Part shown: positions 35,629 to 44,034 of the stretch, one piece after another
Position numbering within the stretch: position 1 is the first letter of the stretch
How the letters are laid out: every line of letters starts with the position of its first letter
Source: JBGSTR01 sp963707135
Lineage (GTDB): Bacteria > Pseudomonadota > Gammaproteobacteria > Chromatiales > Chromatiaceae
DNA length: 64,000 nucleotides
NCBI GenBank assembly: GCA_963707135.1
Contig: CAVPOY010000011.1
Span: 62,001-126,000, forward strand
Reading direction: 5' to 3'
Position numbers and translations under genes: made by a program
The notes under the pieces: model-generated
What the model saw: the letters and a program-made list of their open reading frames with translations, nothing else
What the model was told of the DNA's origin: nothing
Database searches by the model: none

Positions 35629-36492
35629 GTGCAGACCTTTCTTCAAGCAAACGAGGCGGCCGTCCGCCTCGGGTTCTTCTTCGGCGTCTTCGCCCTCATG
35701 GCGCTCTGGGAAATCCGGGCCCCGCGCCGGGCCCTGAGCGTGCCGAAGGCCCAGCGGTGGTCGAGCAACCTGGGTCTGACGGTATTCAACACCCTGCTGC
35801 TGCGGCTTCTCTTCCCGGCCGCCGCGGTCGGCATGGCGGCCTTCGCCGCCGAGCACGGCTGGGGGCTGTTCAATTACGTCGAGGCCCCGTTCTGGCTGGC
35901 GGTCGTGGCCTCCGTGGTCGCGATGGACCTGGTGATCTGGGTGCAGCACGTTCTGGTACATGCCGTGCCGGCCCTCTGGCGCCTGCATCGGGTGCACCAC
36001 GCCGACCTGGACTACGACCTGACCACGGGCGCCCGTTTCCACCCGCTCGAGATCATCCTGTCCATGCTGATCAAGTTTGCCACCATCGTGGTGTTGGGGC
36101 CGCCCATCGTCGCGGTGATCCTGTTCGAGGTGATCCTGAACGGCATGGCCATGTTCAACCACGGCAACGTGAGCCTTCCGCCCGCCCTGGACCGGGCACT
36201 GCGCTGGATGCTGGTGACGCCGGACATGCACCGCGTGCACCACTCTGTGGAGGACGACGAGACCAACTCCAACTTCGGCTTCAATCTGGCGTGGTGGGAT
36301 CGGATGTTCGGCACCTACCGCGAACGGCCCAGGGCGGGACACGACGGCATGACCATTGGGATCCGCAGCCACCGGAACCCCGCTGTGGTCAATCGGCTGC
36401 CGGGCATGCTGGCCCTGCCGTTTAGGGGCGGGGTCGGCGGCTACGCCATCAATCGTCGACGATGGGAAGACGACGAGGGGACGGACCGATAG
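35629..36492 (+). CDS. Sterol desaturase / fatty acid hydroxylase superfamily protein
   Basis: 287 residues starting at GTG 35629 (the nearby ATG is out of frame). Four to five membrane segments surround the diiron histidine clusters: HVLVHAVPALWRLHRVHHAD (HxxxH and HRVHH) and MHRVHHSVEDDETNSNFG (HxxHH), with a further NHGN. The family hydroxylates or desaturates membrane lipids, hopanoids or sterols at the inner membrane using O2. It points right, convergent with the nir operon; the substrate is unknown. Confidence 0.9.
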   Translation: MQTFLQANEAAVRLGFFFGVFALMALWEIRAPRRALSVPKAQRWSSNLGLTVFNTLLLRLLFPAAAVGMAAFAAEHGWGLFNYVEAPFWLAVVASVVAMDLVIWVQHVLVHAVPALWRLHRVHHADLDYDLTTGARFHPLEIILSMLIKFATIVVLGPPIVAVILFEVILNGMAMFNHGNVSLPPALDRALRWMLVTPDMHRVHHSVEDDETNSNFGFNLAWWDRMFGTYRERPRAGHDGMTIGIRSHRNPAVVNRLPGMLALPFRGGVGGYAINRRRWEDDEGTDR

Positions 36493-36796
36493 GCCAGGGA
36501 TCCCGGGCGACCCGCCGAAACCGGGCCGGTCAGGGTTTCGAAGGCCTGCCGCCCTCGCCACCGAAACGCAGACTCGGCAGATCGGCTCGGCCGAAGACGT
36601 GCAGCAGGTGCCCCGCGCCGACGAAAGAGACGATACTCGCCCCAGGCTCGCGATCACCGGGTGGTCGCGCCCAGAGCCCGGACCAAGAACCCCACCGCAG
36701 CAAGACCGACGTGGCCGCGCAGCTAGGACAAGATCACCGCGACGAAGTCGACGCGTTGACCTCGCCCCCGCCTCCTCGACGGCCGGATGTCTCGGT
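36493..36796. other. Convergent intergenic gap, nothing recognised
   Basis: It lies between the stops of the desaturase-like gene and the leftward nir operon. A bidirectional terminator would be expected, but no strong stem with a T run was found. Confidence 0.4.
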
Positions 36797-37258
36797 TCAC
36801 TCGGCGGCGTCGATGCGGAAGGCCGCGTGGCATCCCACGCAGTTGGCCTGCACGGCCGCAAGCTGACCGAGGGTGTGGGCGGCGTCGCCGAGCTGCTCGG
36901 CGTCAAGGGCCAGCTGATCGAAGGCGCCGTGGGTGGCGTGCCCCAGCTGCTTGAAGCCGATCGGAAGCTTGGCCATCAGCGACACCGGTACCTGGTGAGC
37001 GGCGTCCATACCCACGCGGCGCGCTGCCTCGGCGGCCTGGTCGAGATTGCCGTCGCTGACCGCCTGGGTGATGATCTGGACCGACTCCAGGAACGCCCGC
37101 ATCTCGGCGAGCACCAGATCGCGCTCGCCGGGCTGCAACAGTATGGCGCTGCGTCCGTCCTCCGCCGGTCGGGTCTCGCCGACGAAGATCAACTTGTAAC
37201 CGAGCCAACCCAGAACCCCCAACAGCAGCAACGCCGCGGGACAACAGATCCGTTTCAT
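36797..37258 (-). CDS. Membrane-anchored cytochrome c'-like protein
   Basis: 153 residues. An uncleaved N-terminal anchor (about 6-27) leads to a four-helix-type domain ending in a single heme site CVGCHAAFR near the C-terminus, the placement typical of cytochrome c'/c-556. Such cytochromes bind NO and CO or protect against nitrosative stress. Its start overlaps the nirJ stop in ATGA, so it is translationally coupled as the last gene of the heme d1 operon, which favours a role in NO handling. Confidence 0.82.
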   Translation of the reverse strand: MKRICCPAALLLLGVLGWLGYKLIFVGETRPAEDGRSAILLQPGERDLVLAEMRAFLESVQIITQAVSDGNLDQAAEAARRVGMDAAHQVPVSLMAKLPIGFKQLGHATHGAFDQLALDAEQLGDAAHTLGQLAAVQANCVGCHAAFRIDAAE

Positions 37259-38457
37259 GCCGGCATCCTACCCTGAAGCTCGACGGACGGCGAGAACGGC
37301 ACCTCCAGACCGATCTCGGAGTCGGTCAGATAGCACCCGGGATCTTCCGCCCAAGGGTCGCCGGTGACCTGGAAGGCGCGCGTACGGGTGTTGCCGTTGC
37401 AGATGGCGAGGTGCGCACAGGCGGCGCAGCGCCCGGTGACAGGCCGCGGCCGCTGCTTGAGTCCGGCCATCAGCGGATCGGAGACGTCCTGCCAAATCTC
37501 CGCAAAGGCCCGATCCCGTACGTTGCCCAGTCCATGCGTCCACCAGAAGGTGTCCGGATGGACCTGGCCGGTATTGTCGATGTTGGCGATATTGACCCCG
37601 GACGCGTTGCCGCCCCAATTTTCAAGCACCCGGCTCAGGGAATCGGCCCGATCCGGAAGGTGCTCGCGGGCCCACTGCAGCAGATAGACACCGTCGGCAT
37701 CGTTGTTTCCGGTCACGAACTCCGCCGGCACGCCCGCCTGGATCCTGGCCCAGGCGGTCTCGATCAGCAGATCCATGGCGTCGCGGGTCATCCGGAAGTG
37801 GGCGTCGTCGCCCCGGTTCTTGTTGCCGCGCCCCGCATAGTTCAGATGGGACAGGTAGAACTTGTGGATCCCCTCCTCCCGCATCAGGTCGAGCAATCCG
37901 GGCAGGTCCCCGGCGTTGTCGCGGGTCAGCGTGAAACGCATGCCGACCCGGATCCCCGCGTCGCGGCACAGGCGCAGCCCCTGGAGCGACTCCCTGAAGG
38001 CCCCGATGCGGCGGCGGAAGCGGTCGTGGGTCCCCTCCAGGCCATCCAGGCTGATCCCCAGATAGTCGAACCCGACATCGGCGATCCGCGGCAGCATCGA
38101 CTCGTCGATCAGCGTGCCGTTGGTGGACAGGGCCAGGTAGAAGCCGAGGCCCTTGGCATGGTGGGCCAGGTCGAAGATGTCCGGGCGCATCAGCGGCTCG
38201 CCGCCCGAGAGGATCAGCACCGGCACGCCGAACGCGCGCAGATCGCCCATCAGGCCGAGGACCTCCTCGGTATCGAGCTCGCCGGCAAAGTCCTTGTCCA
38301 CCGAAGTGGAATAGCAGTGGCGGCAGGTCAGGTTGCAGCGTCGGATCAGGTTCCAGATCACCACCGGCCCGCTCGGCTCGCTGCGCGGCCTGGCCGCCGT
38401 GTGCTCCAGACGCGCCGGATCGGCTAGCAATTCAAGATAGTGGCCCAGTCGAAACAT
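37255..38457 (-). CDS. nirJ: Heme d1 biosynthesis radical SAM protein NirJ
   Basis: 400 residues from the ATG at 38457 (MFRLGHYLELL, with GAGG upstream; the frame extends ten codons more). The radical-SAM cluster is CNLTCRHC (Cys41, 45, 48), followed by VLILSGGEPLMRPD. The C-terminal SPASM-like region carries CAACAHLAICNGNTRTRAF and a further Cys in DPGCYL for an auxiliary cluster. NirJ forms the keto groups of heme d1 from didecarboxysiroheme. It follows the decarboxylase genes and is coupled to the cytochrome c'-like gene. Confidence 0.93.
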   Translation of the reverse strand: MFRLGHYLELLADPARLEHTAARPRSEPSGPVVIWNLIRRCNLTCRHCYSTSVDKDFAGELDTEEVLGLMGDLRAFGVPVLILSGGEPLMRPDIFDLAHHAKGLGFYLALSTNGTLIDESMLPRIADVGFDYLGISLDGLEGTHDRFRRRIGAFRESLQGLRLCRDAGIRVGMRFTLTRDNAGDLPGLLDLMREEGIHKFYLSHLNYAGRGNKNRGDDAHFRMTRDAMDLLIETAWARIQAGVPAEFVTGNNDADGVYLLQWAREHLPDRADSLSRVLENWGGNASGVNIANIDNTGQVHPDTFWWTHGLGNVRDRAFAEIWQDVSDPLMAGLKQRPRPVTGRCAACAHLAICNGNTRTRAFQVTGDPWAEDPGCYLTDSEIGLEVPFSPSVELQGRMPA

Positions 38458-38498
38458 GTCGGGTTGCCTCAAGTGGCATCGAATCAATTGACAGCGAA

Positions 38499-39548
38499 TC
38501 AGCCGGCCGCAAACCTCAGGCCCGTCTTCTTCAGCACCGCCTCGCTGAACAGGATTCTGCGGTCACGGAACCGCCCGGCCAGGATCTCCTCGACCTGCGC
38601 CGCGCCGGCCCGTACCTCGTCGCGGTCGCGCCCGTGCACCATCGCGAACAGGTTGTACGGCCACAACGGGAGCCGGCGCGGACGCTTGTAGCAATGGCTC
38701 ACCAGGTCCAGCGCGCCGACGCGTTCGCCCAGGCTGTCCACCCGATCGTCGTCGACATCCCACACCGTCATGCCGTTCCCGCGCAATCCCAACCGGTAAT
38801 GATTGGGCACGGCGCCAATACGGCGGATGGCCCCGCCCTCCAGCAGGCGCCCGAGCCGGGCGATCAGGGTCTCCTCGTCGCAATCCAGGCCCCGCGCGAC
38901 CTCGGCATAGGGCGCCCGGACCAGCGGCAGTCCCGCCTGGGTGGCCGCGATCAGGGCACGGTCCAGCTCGTCCAGCACCGGCGGCGTCGGGGGGCGCTCG
39001 CGTTGCACCCGGCGTACCCCGACGGCCCCGTCGTCCCCCAGGTGGAGCCAGAAGCCCAGGTGATACTCCTTGAGCTTAGGAAAGTCGTAGACCTCCAGCC
39101 CGGTGGCGCCCGCGATGCCCCGCAGTGCCTCGTCGAGTGCCGCCTGACTCGGGGTGGCGACGACGAACCACATGTTCAGGGCGTGGTCGCGCCGGTAGTT
39201 GTGGGCGACCTCGGGGATCGCGTCGAGTATCCCGGCGGTCCGGTCGAACACCGCCTCGGGCACCGCCATCGCCGCCAACGTGAAACGTCCCCCGAGCCGC
39301 TCGGCATCGAACAGCGGTCCGAAACGGCTCAACAGGCCGGCGGCGAGCATCGCCTCGACGGCCGCAATCAACTCCGGCTCGCCCGTGCCCAGCTCCCGGG
39401 CGGCCGCAAGGAAGGGCCGCCGGCTCAACGGGAAATCGCCCTGAAAGCGATTCAGGAAGGCGCGGCCGAGCGGGTCGATCGCCGCGGCTGGCCGGCCGCC
39501 GGTACGGCGCTGCGACGCCAGCTCGGAGGCCGCGCGAGCCGCCGTCAC
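38499..39548 (-). CDS. nirDL: Siroheme decarboxylase, two-domain fusion (NirDL type)
   Basis: 349 residues made of two AsnC/Lrp-like halves. The first (about 20-180) is D/G-type with HNYRRDHALNMWFVVATP and EYHLGFWLHLG. The second (about 190-345) is L/H-type with HCYKRPRRLPLWPYNLFAMVHG. Such pairs (NirD/L, NirG/H, AhbA/B) remove acetate carboxyls from siroheme to give 12,18-didecarboxysiroheme. A single-chain NirDL is known from some denitrifiers. Assignment to the DL rather than the GH pair is arbitrary from sequence alone. Its start overlaps the stop of the next upstream gene. Confidence 0.88.
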   Translation of the reverse strand: MTAARAASELASQRRTGGRPAAAIDPLGRAFLNRFQGDFPLSRRPFLAAARELGTGEPELIAAVEAMLAAGLLSRFGPLFDAERLGGRFTLAAMAVPEAVFDRTAGILDAIPEVAHNYRRDHALNMWFVVATPSQAALDEALRGIAGATGLEVYDFPKLKEYHLGFWLHLGDDGAVGVRRVQRERPPTPPVLDELDRALIAATQAGLPLVRAPYAEVARGLDCDEETLIARLGRLLEGGAIRRIGAVPNHYRLGLRGNGMTVWDVDDDRVDSLGERVGALDLVSHCYKRPRRLPLWPYNLFAMVHGRDRDEVRAGAAQVEEILAGRFRDRRILFSEAVLKKTGLRFAAG

Positions 39549-40144
39549 AGTGACTGGATCCGTGGCCGCTGGGCGCGTTCCCGGGAATCCTGGATCCCGG
39601 GGGACAACTCGACCTCGTCCGGTCCGGTCGCGGTAGGTTCAGACGCGTACCGGGCACCGCGCTGCTTGTAGCGCCGGCCGCTGAACAGGACCGCGGCCTC
39701 GACCCGGTGCAGCCCGAGGTTCTGCTTGATCTGCTCCACGCGGGCCAGCACGGACTCCCGGTCCCGGCCGTGAATCATCGTGAAGAGGTTGTAGGGCCAG
39801 TCGGGCAGGCGCCGCGGCCGACGGTAGCAAAGGGTCACGAAGGGCATCCGCCCGATGCAGTCGCCGAGCTGGTCGACGCGCGCGTCCGGAATATCCCAGA
39901 CCGCCATCCCATTGGCCCGGTATCCGAGCTCCTGGTGACGCACGACGACGCCGAAGCGCTTGATCGCCCCGGCGGCGAGCAGGCGCTCGATGCGCTCGAT
40001 CACGGCCTGCTCGTCGAGGCCTAGACGTTCGCCGATCAGCGCGAAAGGCCGCTCAACCAGCGGCAGCCCGTCCTGGATGGCCCGGATCAGGGCGGCATCA
40101 CCGAGCTCGCGCTCCAGTTCGTCGAGTGCGGCACTCATACCCAT
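39545..40144 (-). CDS. nirH: Siroheme decarboxylase subunit, NirH/NirL type
   Basis: 199 residues: an HTH-like N-terminus (LIRAIQDGLPLVERPFALIG) and the L/H signature CYRRPRRLPDWPYNLFTMIHG. The C-terminal 35 residues are extra, polar and probably disordered. It pairs with the D/G-type protein encoded just upstream to decarboxylate siroheme. Despite the Lrp-like fold it is an enzyme subunit, not a regulator. It overlaps both neighbours by a few bases, indicating tight co-translation. H versus L is not resolvable by eye. Confidence 0.85.
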   Translation of the reverse strand: MGMSAALDELERELGDAALIRAIQDGLPLVERPFALIGERLGLDEQAVIERIERLLAAGAIKRFGVVVRHQELGYRANGMAVWDIPDARVDQLGDCIGRMPFVTLCYRRPRRLPDWPYNLFTMIHGRDRESVLARVEQIKQNLGLHRVEAAVLFSGRRYKQRGARYASEPTATGPDEVELSPGIQDSRERAQRPRIQSL

Positions 40145-40611
40145 TGCAGCTGGAACCCCAGGTCGATGTGGTACTCGGCAAGCATCGGCAGATCCAGGAC
40201 CGGCAGCCCCACCCGCCGGGCGATCTCGTCGATAACGCGGCCAAGCTGCTCGCGATCCGCCGCGGTCAGCACGAACCAGAGGTTGTACTCATGCTCGCGC
40301 TCGTAGTTGTGGTTGACCTCCGAATAGCCGTTCACGAGCGCCGCGACCTCATCGAGGCGCTCCGCCGGGACCGCCATCGCGGCCAGCGTGCTGACCCCGA
40401 CCCGGCGGGGGCGAAACACCGGACCGACCCGGCTCACGGCACCGGCCCGGGTAAGCCGCCGCAGGCGCTCGATCACGCCGGATTCCGGGATGCCCAGTCG
40501 ATCCGCGATAGCGGCGAACGGCCGGGGCACCAGCGGCAGACCGGACTGGAAGTCGTTGAGCAGCCGGCGGTCGATGGCGTCGCAGGCAAGTGCTTGGGCG
40601 TTGCCGCTCAT
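40135..40611 (-). CDS. nirG: Siroheme decarboxylase subunit, NirD/NirG type
   Basis: 158 residues, a single AsnC/Lrp-like domain: LLNDFQSGLPLVPRPFAAIA, STLAAMAVP, and HNYEREHEYNLWFVLT, with its conserved His and Tyr/Arg residues near the active site of this family. It complements the L/H-type protein encoded by the following gene, which it overlaps by ten bases. Together with the fusion protein the operon encodes four decarboxylase domains, equal to the NirDLGH set. G versus D is uncertain. Confidence 0.85.
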   Translation of the reverse strand: MSGNAQALACDAIDRRLLNDFQSGLPLVPRPFAAIADRLGIPESGVIERLRRLTRAGAVSRVGPVFRPRRVGVSTLAAMAVPAERLDEVAALVNGYSEVNHNYEREHEYNLWFVLTAADREQLGRVIDEIARRVGLPVLDLPMLAEYHIDLGFQLQWV

Positions 40612-41786
40612 AGTCCGATCCTGTTCGCGCGGTCGGTCAGGAAGATGCCGCTCGGCTTGCTCGCCGGAAGCGTCGCGACCCGGGCGAGGGTCGCCGTGTC
40701 GTAGACATCGATTCGGTCCTCGTCGCGCACCGAGACCCAGACCTCCTCCCCGCGCGGCTCGAACTCCATGTGCAGCACGGCCTTGCCGGGTCTAAGCTCC
40801 CCCTCGATCTTCAGCGACTCGGCGTCGATGACCTGGATGCGGTCGTTGTCCGGCAGCGCGAAATTGACCCAGACCTGGCGGCCGTCCGGGCGGGCCATGA
40901 CGAAGACCGGCTGGCCGGCCACCGGGATACGCCCGGCCTCGCTCCAACTGTCCATGTCGATCACCAGGACCTCGTGACGCCCCACCGCCGGAACGAAGGC
41001 GCGCCGGCCGGCCACCGCCCACCCCTCCAGGTGAGGCATCTTGTAGACGGGCAGCGGCTGCTCGCCACGGCCGTAGCCCGGAAGGATTCGGCGCACCCCC
41101 CGGTCGGTGTGCCAGAGGTCGAGCAACGCCAGACCGTCCTCGCCGAACAGCCCGGCGATGTAATAGCGCCCATCGGGCGTGATCAGGGCGTCGTAGGGCT
41201 GGCGACCGATGTCGCGGAAACGCTCGACGCGCGGGCTTGCAGGCTCCGAGAGGTCCGCGACCCAGGTCTCGCCGGCGTCCCAGAGGCTGAAGACGAATCG
41301 GTTTCCCGGGGCGTCCACCAGCCCGATCACCTTGGACCGCTGCCCCGCGTCGCCGTAGGTCGCGGGGATGTCGGCGACGGGGTCTAGCGTTACGGAATCG
41401 AAGACCCGCACCCCGCCCGGTTCATAGTTCGAGACCGCGACCAGGCGGCCGTCCTGGGAGATGGCCCCGCCGATGGCGTTGCCGGACTGGACGACCCGTT
41501 TGACCAGGGTGGCGGTCAACAGATCGACCTTCGAGAGGCCGCCGTCGCGGCCGAAGACGTAGGCGTAACGGCCGTCGCGCGAGTACACCGCCGAGGCGTG
41601 GGACAGGTCGCCGAGCCCCTCGATGCGGCCGAGCGACGTGTTGCCGGTGGTCTCGATCAACTGAAGCGAGCCCCCGGCGCGCTCGACCACGACCCCGAGG
41701 TCGCCGGTCCCGCGCGGCTCGAGACCGGCGGCGTTTGCGGCGAGCAACAGCAGACCGGCGCCCGTAGTCGCGCGCAATCCGATCAC
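40608..41786 (-). CDS. nirF: Heme d1 biosynthesis protein NirF (cytochrome d1-like beta-propeller)
   Basis: 392 residues. A short hydrophobic N-terminus (MIGLRATTGAGLLLLAANAA) acts as signal or anchor, followed by an eight-bladed cytochrome d1-like propeller with blades such as VYSRDGRYAYVFGRDGGL, PYDALITPDGRYYIAGLFG and RPDGRQVWVNFALPD. There is no CxxCH, which separates it from NirS and NirN. NirF acts as a late dehydrogenase or handling protein in heme d1 synthesis in the periplasm. The stop overlaps the start of the D/G-type gene by four bases. Confidence 0.92.
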   Translation of the reverse strand: MIGLRATTGAGLLLLAANAAGLEPRGTGDLGVVVERAGGSLQLIETTGNTSLGRIEGLGDLSHASAVYSRDGRYAYVFGRDGGLSKVDLLTATLVKRVVQSGNAIGGAISQDGRLVAVSNYEPGGVRVFDSVTLDPVADIPATYGDAGQRSKVIGLVDAPGNRFVFSLWDAGETWVADLSEPASPRVERFRDIGRQPYDALITPDGRYYIAGLFGEDGLALLDLWHTDRGVRRILPGYGRGEQPLPVYKMPHLEGWAVAGRRAFVPAVGRHEVLVIDMDSWSEAGRIPVAGQPVFVMARPDGRQVWVNFALPDNDRIQVIDAESLKIEGELRPGKAVLHMEFEPRGEEVWVSVRDEDRIDVYDTATLARVATLPASKPSGIFLTDRANRIGL

Positions 41787-42139
41787 GGGTTCAGCCCCTT
41801 GAGCTCATTGGCGAGCCAGAGCGACTCTGCCTCGGTGAGGAACGGCTGCCAGGGGGGCATCGCGGTGCCGGGCCGTCCGTAGTAGATGGTGGCGGCCAGG
41901 TACTCGGCTGGCAGGTTGGCAATCGCACCCGCCCGTAGGGGCGGGCCCAACCCGCCGCCGAGACTCAGCCCGTGGCAGGACCCGCAGTCTTGGATAAGCA
42001 GGTGGCGCAGCTCGGCGCGGCGCTCCATCGAGACCGGCGAGGCCGCCTCCACGCCGACCGCCGCCGCCCCGGTGAACACCGCCGCGGCCAGCGCCGCGAT
42101 GCCGATCAGCCTAGCGGCCGAATGCATGGGTGCGTACAT
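41783..42139 (-). CDS. nirC: NirC-like cytochrome c
   Basis: 118 residues from the ATG at 42139, preceded by GGAGG at eight bases. A signal peptide ends near GVEAASPV. The single heme site is CGSCHGLSLGGGLGPPL and the distal Met lies in GTAMPPWQPFLTE. NirC is a small periplasmic electron carrier in the heme d1 operon that donates to NirS or serves the maturation steps. Its 5' end overlaps the end of nirE by 29 bases and its stop overlaps the nirF start. Confidence 0.88.
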   Translation of the reverse strand: MYAPMHSAARLIGIAALAAAVFTGAAAVGVEAASPVSMERRAELRHLLIQDCGSCHGLSLGGGLGPPLRAGAIANLPAEYLAATIYYGRPGTAMPPWQPFLTEAESLWLANELKGLNP

Positions 42140-42905
42140 CGAATACCTCCGATTCGGACGGTTTGAACCAGTCCAGGTCCTCGGCCAGGTCGACGACCCG
42201 CCCGATGACGACCAAAACCGGGGCCTCCAGCGATGCCTCCGTCACCCGCTCCGCCAGGGTCTCGACGGTGGCGAGCACGCGCCTCTGCCCGGAGGTAGTC
42301 CCGGACTGGATCGCGGCCGCCGGGGTCAGCGGATCGAGCCCGCACGCTATCAGACGTCCGGTGATCTCGAAAAGGTTCGCAAGCCCCATGTAGATGGCGA
42401 TCGTGGTGTCGCCGCGGGCAAGGGCCTCCCAGGGCAGGTCGAGCGCCTCGCCGTCGCGCAGATGGCCGGTGACGAGCTGCACCACCCGGCTCAAGCCCCG
42501 GTGGGTGAGCGGGATCCCGGCGTAGGCGGTCGCGGCGCTCGCGGCGGTGATGCCGGGGACGATCTCGAACGGCACGCCGTGGCGGCGCAGGTGCAGTGCC
42601 TCCTCGCTCCCGCGGCCAAACACCAGGGGATCGCCGCCCTTGAGCCGAACCACCCGGCGCCCGTTGCGGGCGCTGGCGACCAGCAGCCCGTTGATCTCGT
42701 CCTGGGGGACACAGTGATGACCAGGGGACTTTCCGACCGGGATGCGGGTCACGCCGCTGGGGATCAGGTCCAGGATCTCGAGCGAGACCAGCCGGTCGTA
42801 GACCACGACATCCGCCGCGCTCAATAGCCGGACGGCCTTGAGCGTGAGCAACTCCGGGTCGCCGGGGCCGGCGCCGACCAGATATACGACCCCATACTCC
42901 GACAT
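42111..42905 (-). CDS. nirE: Uroporphyrinogen-III C-methyltransferase NirE/CobA
   Basis: 264 residues, the usual SUMT length. Motifs: VYLVGAGPGDPELLTLKAVR at the N-terminus, VRLKGGDPLVFGRGSEEA, FEIVPGITAASAATAYAGIP and the region YMGLANLFEI. It makes precorrin-2 from uroporphyrinogen III with two SAM, feeding siroheme and then heme d1. Being the first gene of the nir operon it is named NirE. GAGGGG precedes the ATG. The Fnr/Dnr-type palindrome lies about 100 bases upstream. Confidence 0.93.
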   Translation of the reverse strand: MSEYGVVYLVGAGPGDPELLTLKAVRLLSAADVVVYDRLVSLEILDLIPSGVTRIPVGKSPGHHCVPQDEINGLLVASARNGRRVVRLKGGDPLVFGRGSEEALHLRRHGVPFEIVPGITAASAATAYAGIPLTHRGLSRVVQLVTGHLRDGEALDLPWEALARGDTTIAIYMGLANLFEITGRLIACGLDPLTPAAAIQSGTTSGQRRVLATVETLAERVTEASLEAPVLVVIGRVVDLAEDLDWFKPSESEVFDVRTHAFGR

Positions 42906-43006
42906 TTGCGTGCCCCTCTATCGGGGACGCCGGCCGGGCTTAGGCCCAGCGGTCGGCCCCGTGCTGGTGTGGCCTAGACACTAAAGAACTCGACGTCGGA
43001 GCGCCC

Positions 43007-43020
43007 TTGACGAAGGTCAA
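43007..43020 (-). promoter_or_regulatory. Fnr/Dnr/NNR-type operator upstream of the nir operon
   Basis: TTGAC-GAAG-GTCAA is a perfect inverted repeat with the 5-4-5 spacing of the Crp/Fnr superfamily. If it activates at the class II position (-41.5), the -10 element on the minus strand would fall at about 42980-42985, where TTTAGT matches TATAAT at four of six positions. This suggests NO- or anoxia-responsive control of nirE onward. Confidence 0.75.
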
Positions 43021-43282
43021 ACGGCGCGTGCGGTGCCTCAGAGCTGGTCCGTGACGACCCAGAAGGAGTGCTCGGCTAGCAGTGTCCGTGGAAACACTGG
43101 AGGTCAGAGTTCATTCTCAACAGGAAGGATGCCGATTCTAGCCCAAAGGTAATGCGCACTTCCCCGGAATAGCGGCCAGCGGTGTCTGCAGCTCAGAACC
43201 GATGGGCTCGCGCCGCTCGACTTGAAACCGGACAACCCGGTCTCGGTTCAGCGTCCAGTTGCGGAGAATAGCCGGAATTAAT
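43021..43282. other. Intergenic DNA between the nir operator and the SYLF gene terminator
   Basis: No gene is recognised. Short frames only. The stretch separates the nir operator from the terminator of the next leftward unit. Confidence 0.45.
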
Positions 43283-43312
43283 GGCAGCCCCCCGGCGCGG
43301 CCGGGGGTGCCC
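43283..43312 (-). terminator. Stem-loop terminator after the SYLF gene
   Basis: GGCAGCCCCCCGGC and GCCGGGGGTGCC form a 12-base-pair stem with one small bulge. Read on the minus strand it ends GCCATTAATTCC. It lies 16 bases past the SYLF stop. Confidence 0.6.
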
Positions 43313-43328
43313 CTATCAGCTCAAGCCG

Positions 43329-43901
43329 TCACTCCACATCGAGCTTCTTGAACCGCGAGCCTTCCCAGGTTGCGTCGGCGATCAGCCCCTTGGAGCCGAA
43401 GATGAAGGAGACAATGTCCTTCTTGAGGTTGGTGGTGTCCAGATCACCACCGACACCAATCTTCGCGACGGCGACAGAGGCGTCGACGCCGAGCTCCCAC
43501 TCGCGCTCTCCTTTGGTGAACTTGGCAAGCGCCGTGTCGGTGTTCATCACCAGGATCATGGAGTGGGACTCGACGCCGACAATGAAGCCGGCCTTGAGCG
43601 CGAGCAACCCGTAGTAGAGGTGCTCGGGGGCACCCGAGGTCAGCACACACTTGCCGCCCTCCACACCAACGGTAAAGCCGCCCTTGCGGATCTTGGGGCA
43701 CACTAGGACGCCCTTGGCGTCGGCGAGCACCTCTTTCGCCCCTTTGGTCTCCGCGACGAACTGCTCCAACGTGGCCTTGGCCTCGGCATCGAGCTCGGCG
43801 GCGTCCTCGGCGGTGAACTTGGCCATCGCCTGGCCGGACAGGGTCACACCGAGGGTCAGGATGCCGGCCATCAGGCCGACCTGGGTCTTGCGATTGAACA
43901 T
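43329..43901 (-). CDS. SYLF/Ysc84-domain lipid-binding exported protein
   Basis: 190 residues from the ATG at 43901 (MFNRKTQVGLMAGI, with GGAG upstream; the frame is open further). A signal peptide ends at GQAMAKF. The SYLF domain follows: EQFVAETKGAKEVLADAKGV, LVCPKIRKGGFTVGVEGGKC and SHSMILVMNTDTALAKFTKG. SYLF domains bind phosphoinositides in eukaryotes; the exported bacterial proteins are lipid-associated and of unknown function. It is the most downstream gene of the leftward envelope cluster. Confidence 0.88.
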   Translation of the reverse strand: MFNRKTQVGLMAGILTLGVTLSGQAMAKFTAEDAAELDAEAKATLEQFVAETKGAKEVLADAKGVLVCPKIRKGGFTVGVEGGKCVLTSGAPEHLYYGLLALKAGFIVGVESHSMILVMNTDTALAKFTKGEREWELGVDASVAVAKIGVGGDLDTTNLKKDIVSFIFGSKGLIADATWEGSRFKKLDVE

Positions 43902-44034
43902 AGCTTCTCTCCTCAGGGTTACGGCGGATACAAGGGGCATCGAGGACCCCACCGTTCGGTCGCTCAATGCGTAACGAAATCCGTGAGCCGCTTCTATCCG
44001 CGGCTGGGTGGTTCATTCAGTGGCTTATGCTGGC

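Noticed and set aside
38499..40611. Three AsnC/Lrp-like proteins read as transcription regulators
   Set aside because: The HNYxRxHxxNxWFV and CYxRPRRLPxWPYN signatures and the nir operon context identify siroheme decarboxylases.
40608..41786. Propeller protein as nitrite reductase NirS or NirN
   Set aside because: There is no CxxCH heme domain at the N-terminus and the length fits NirF.
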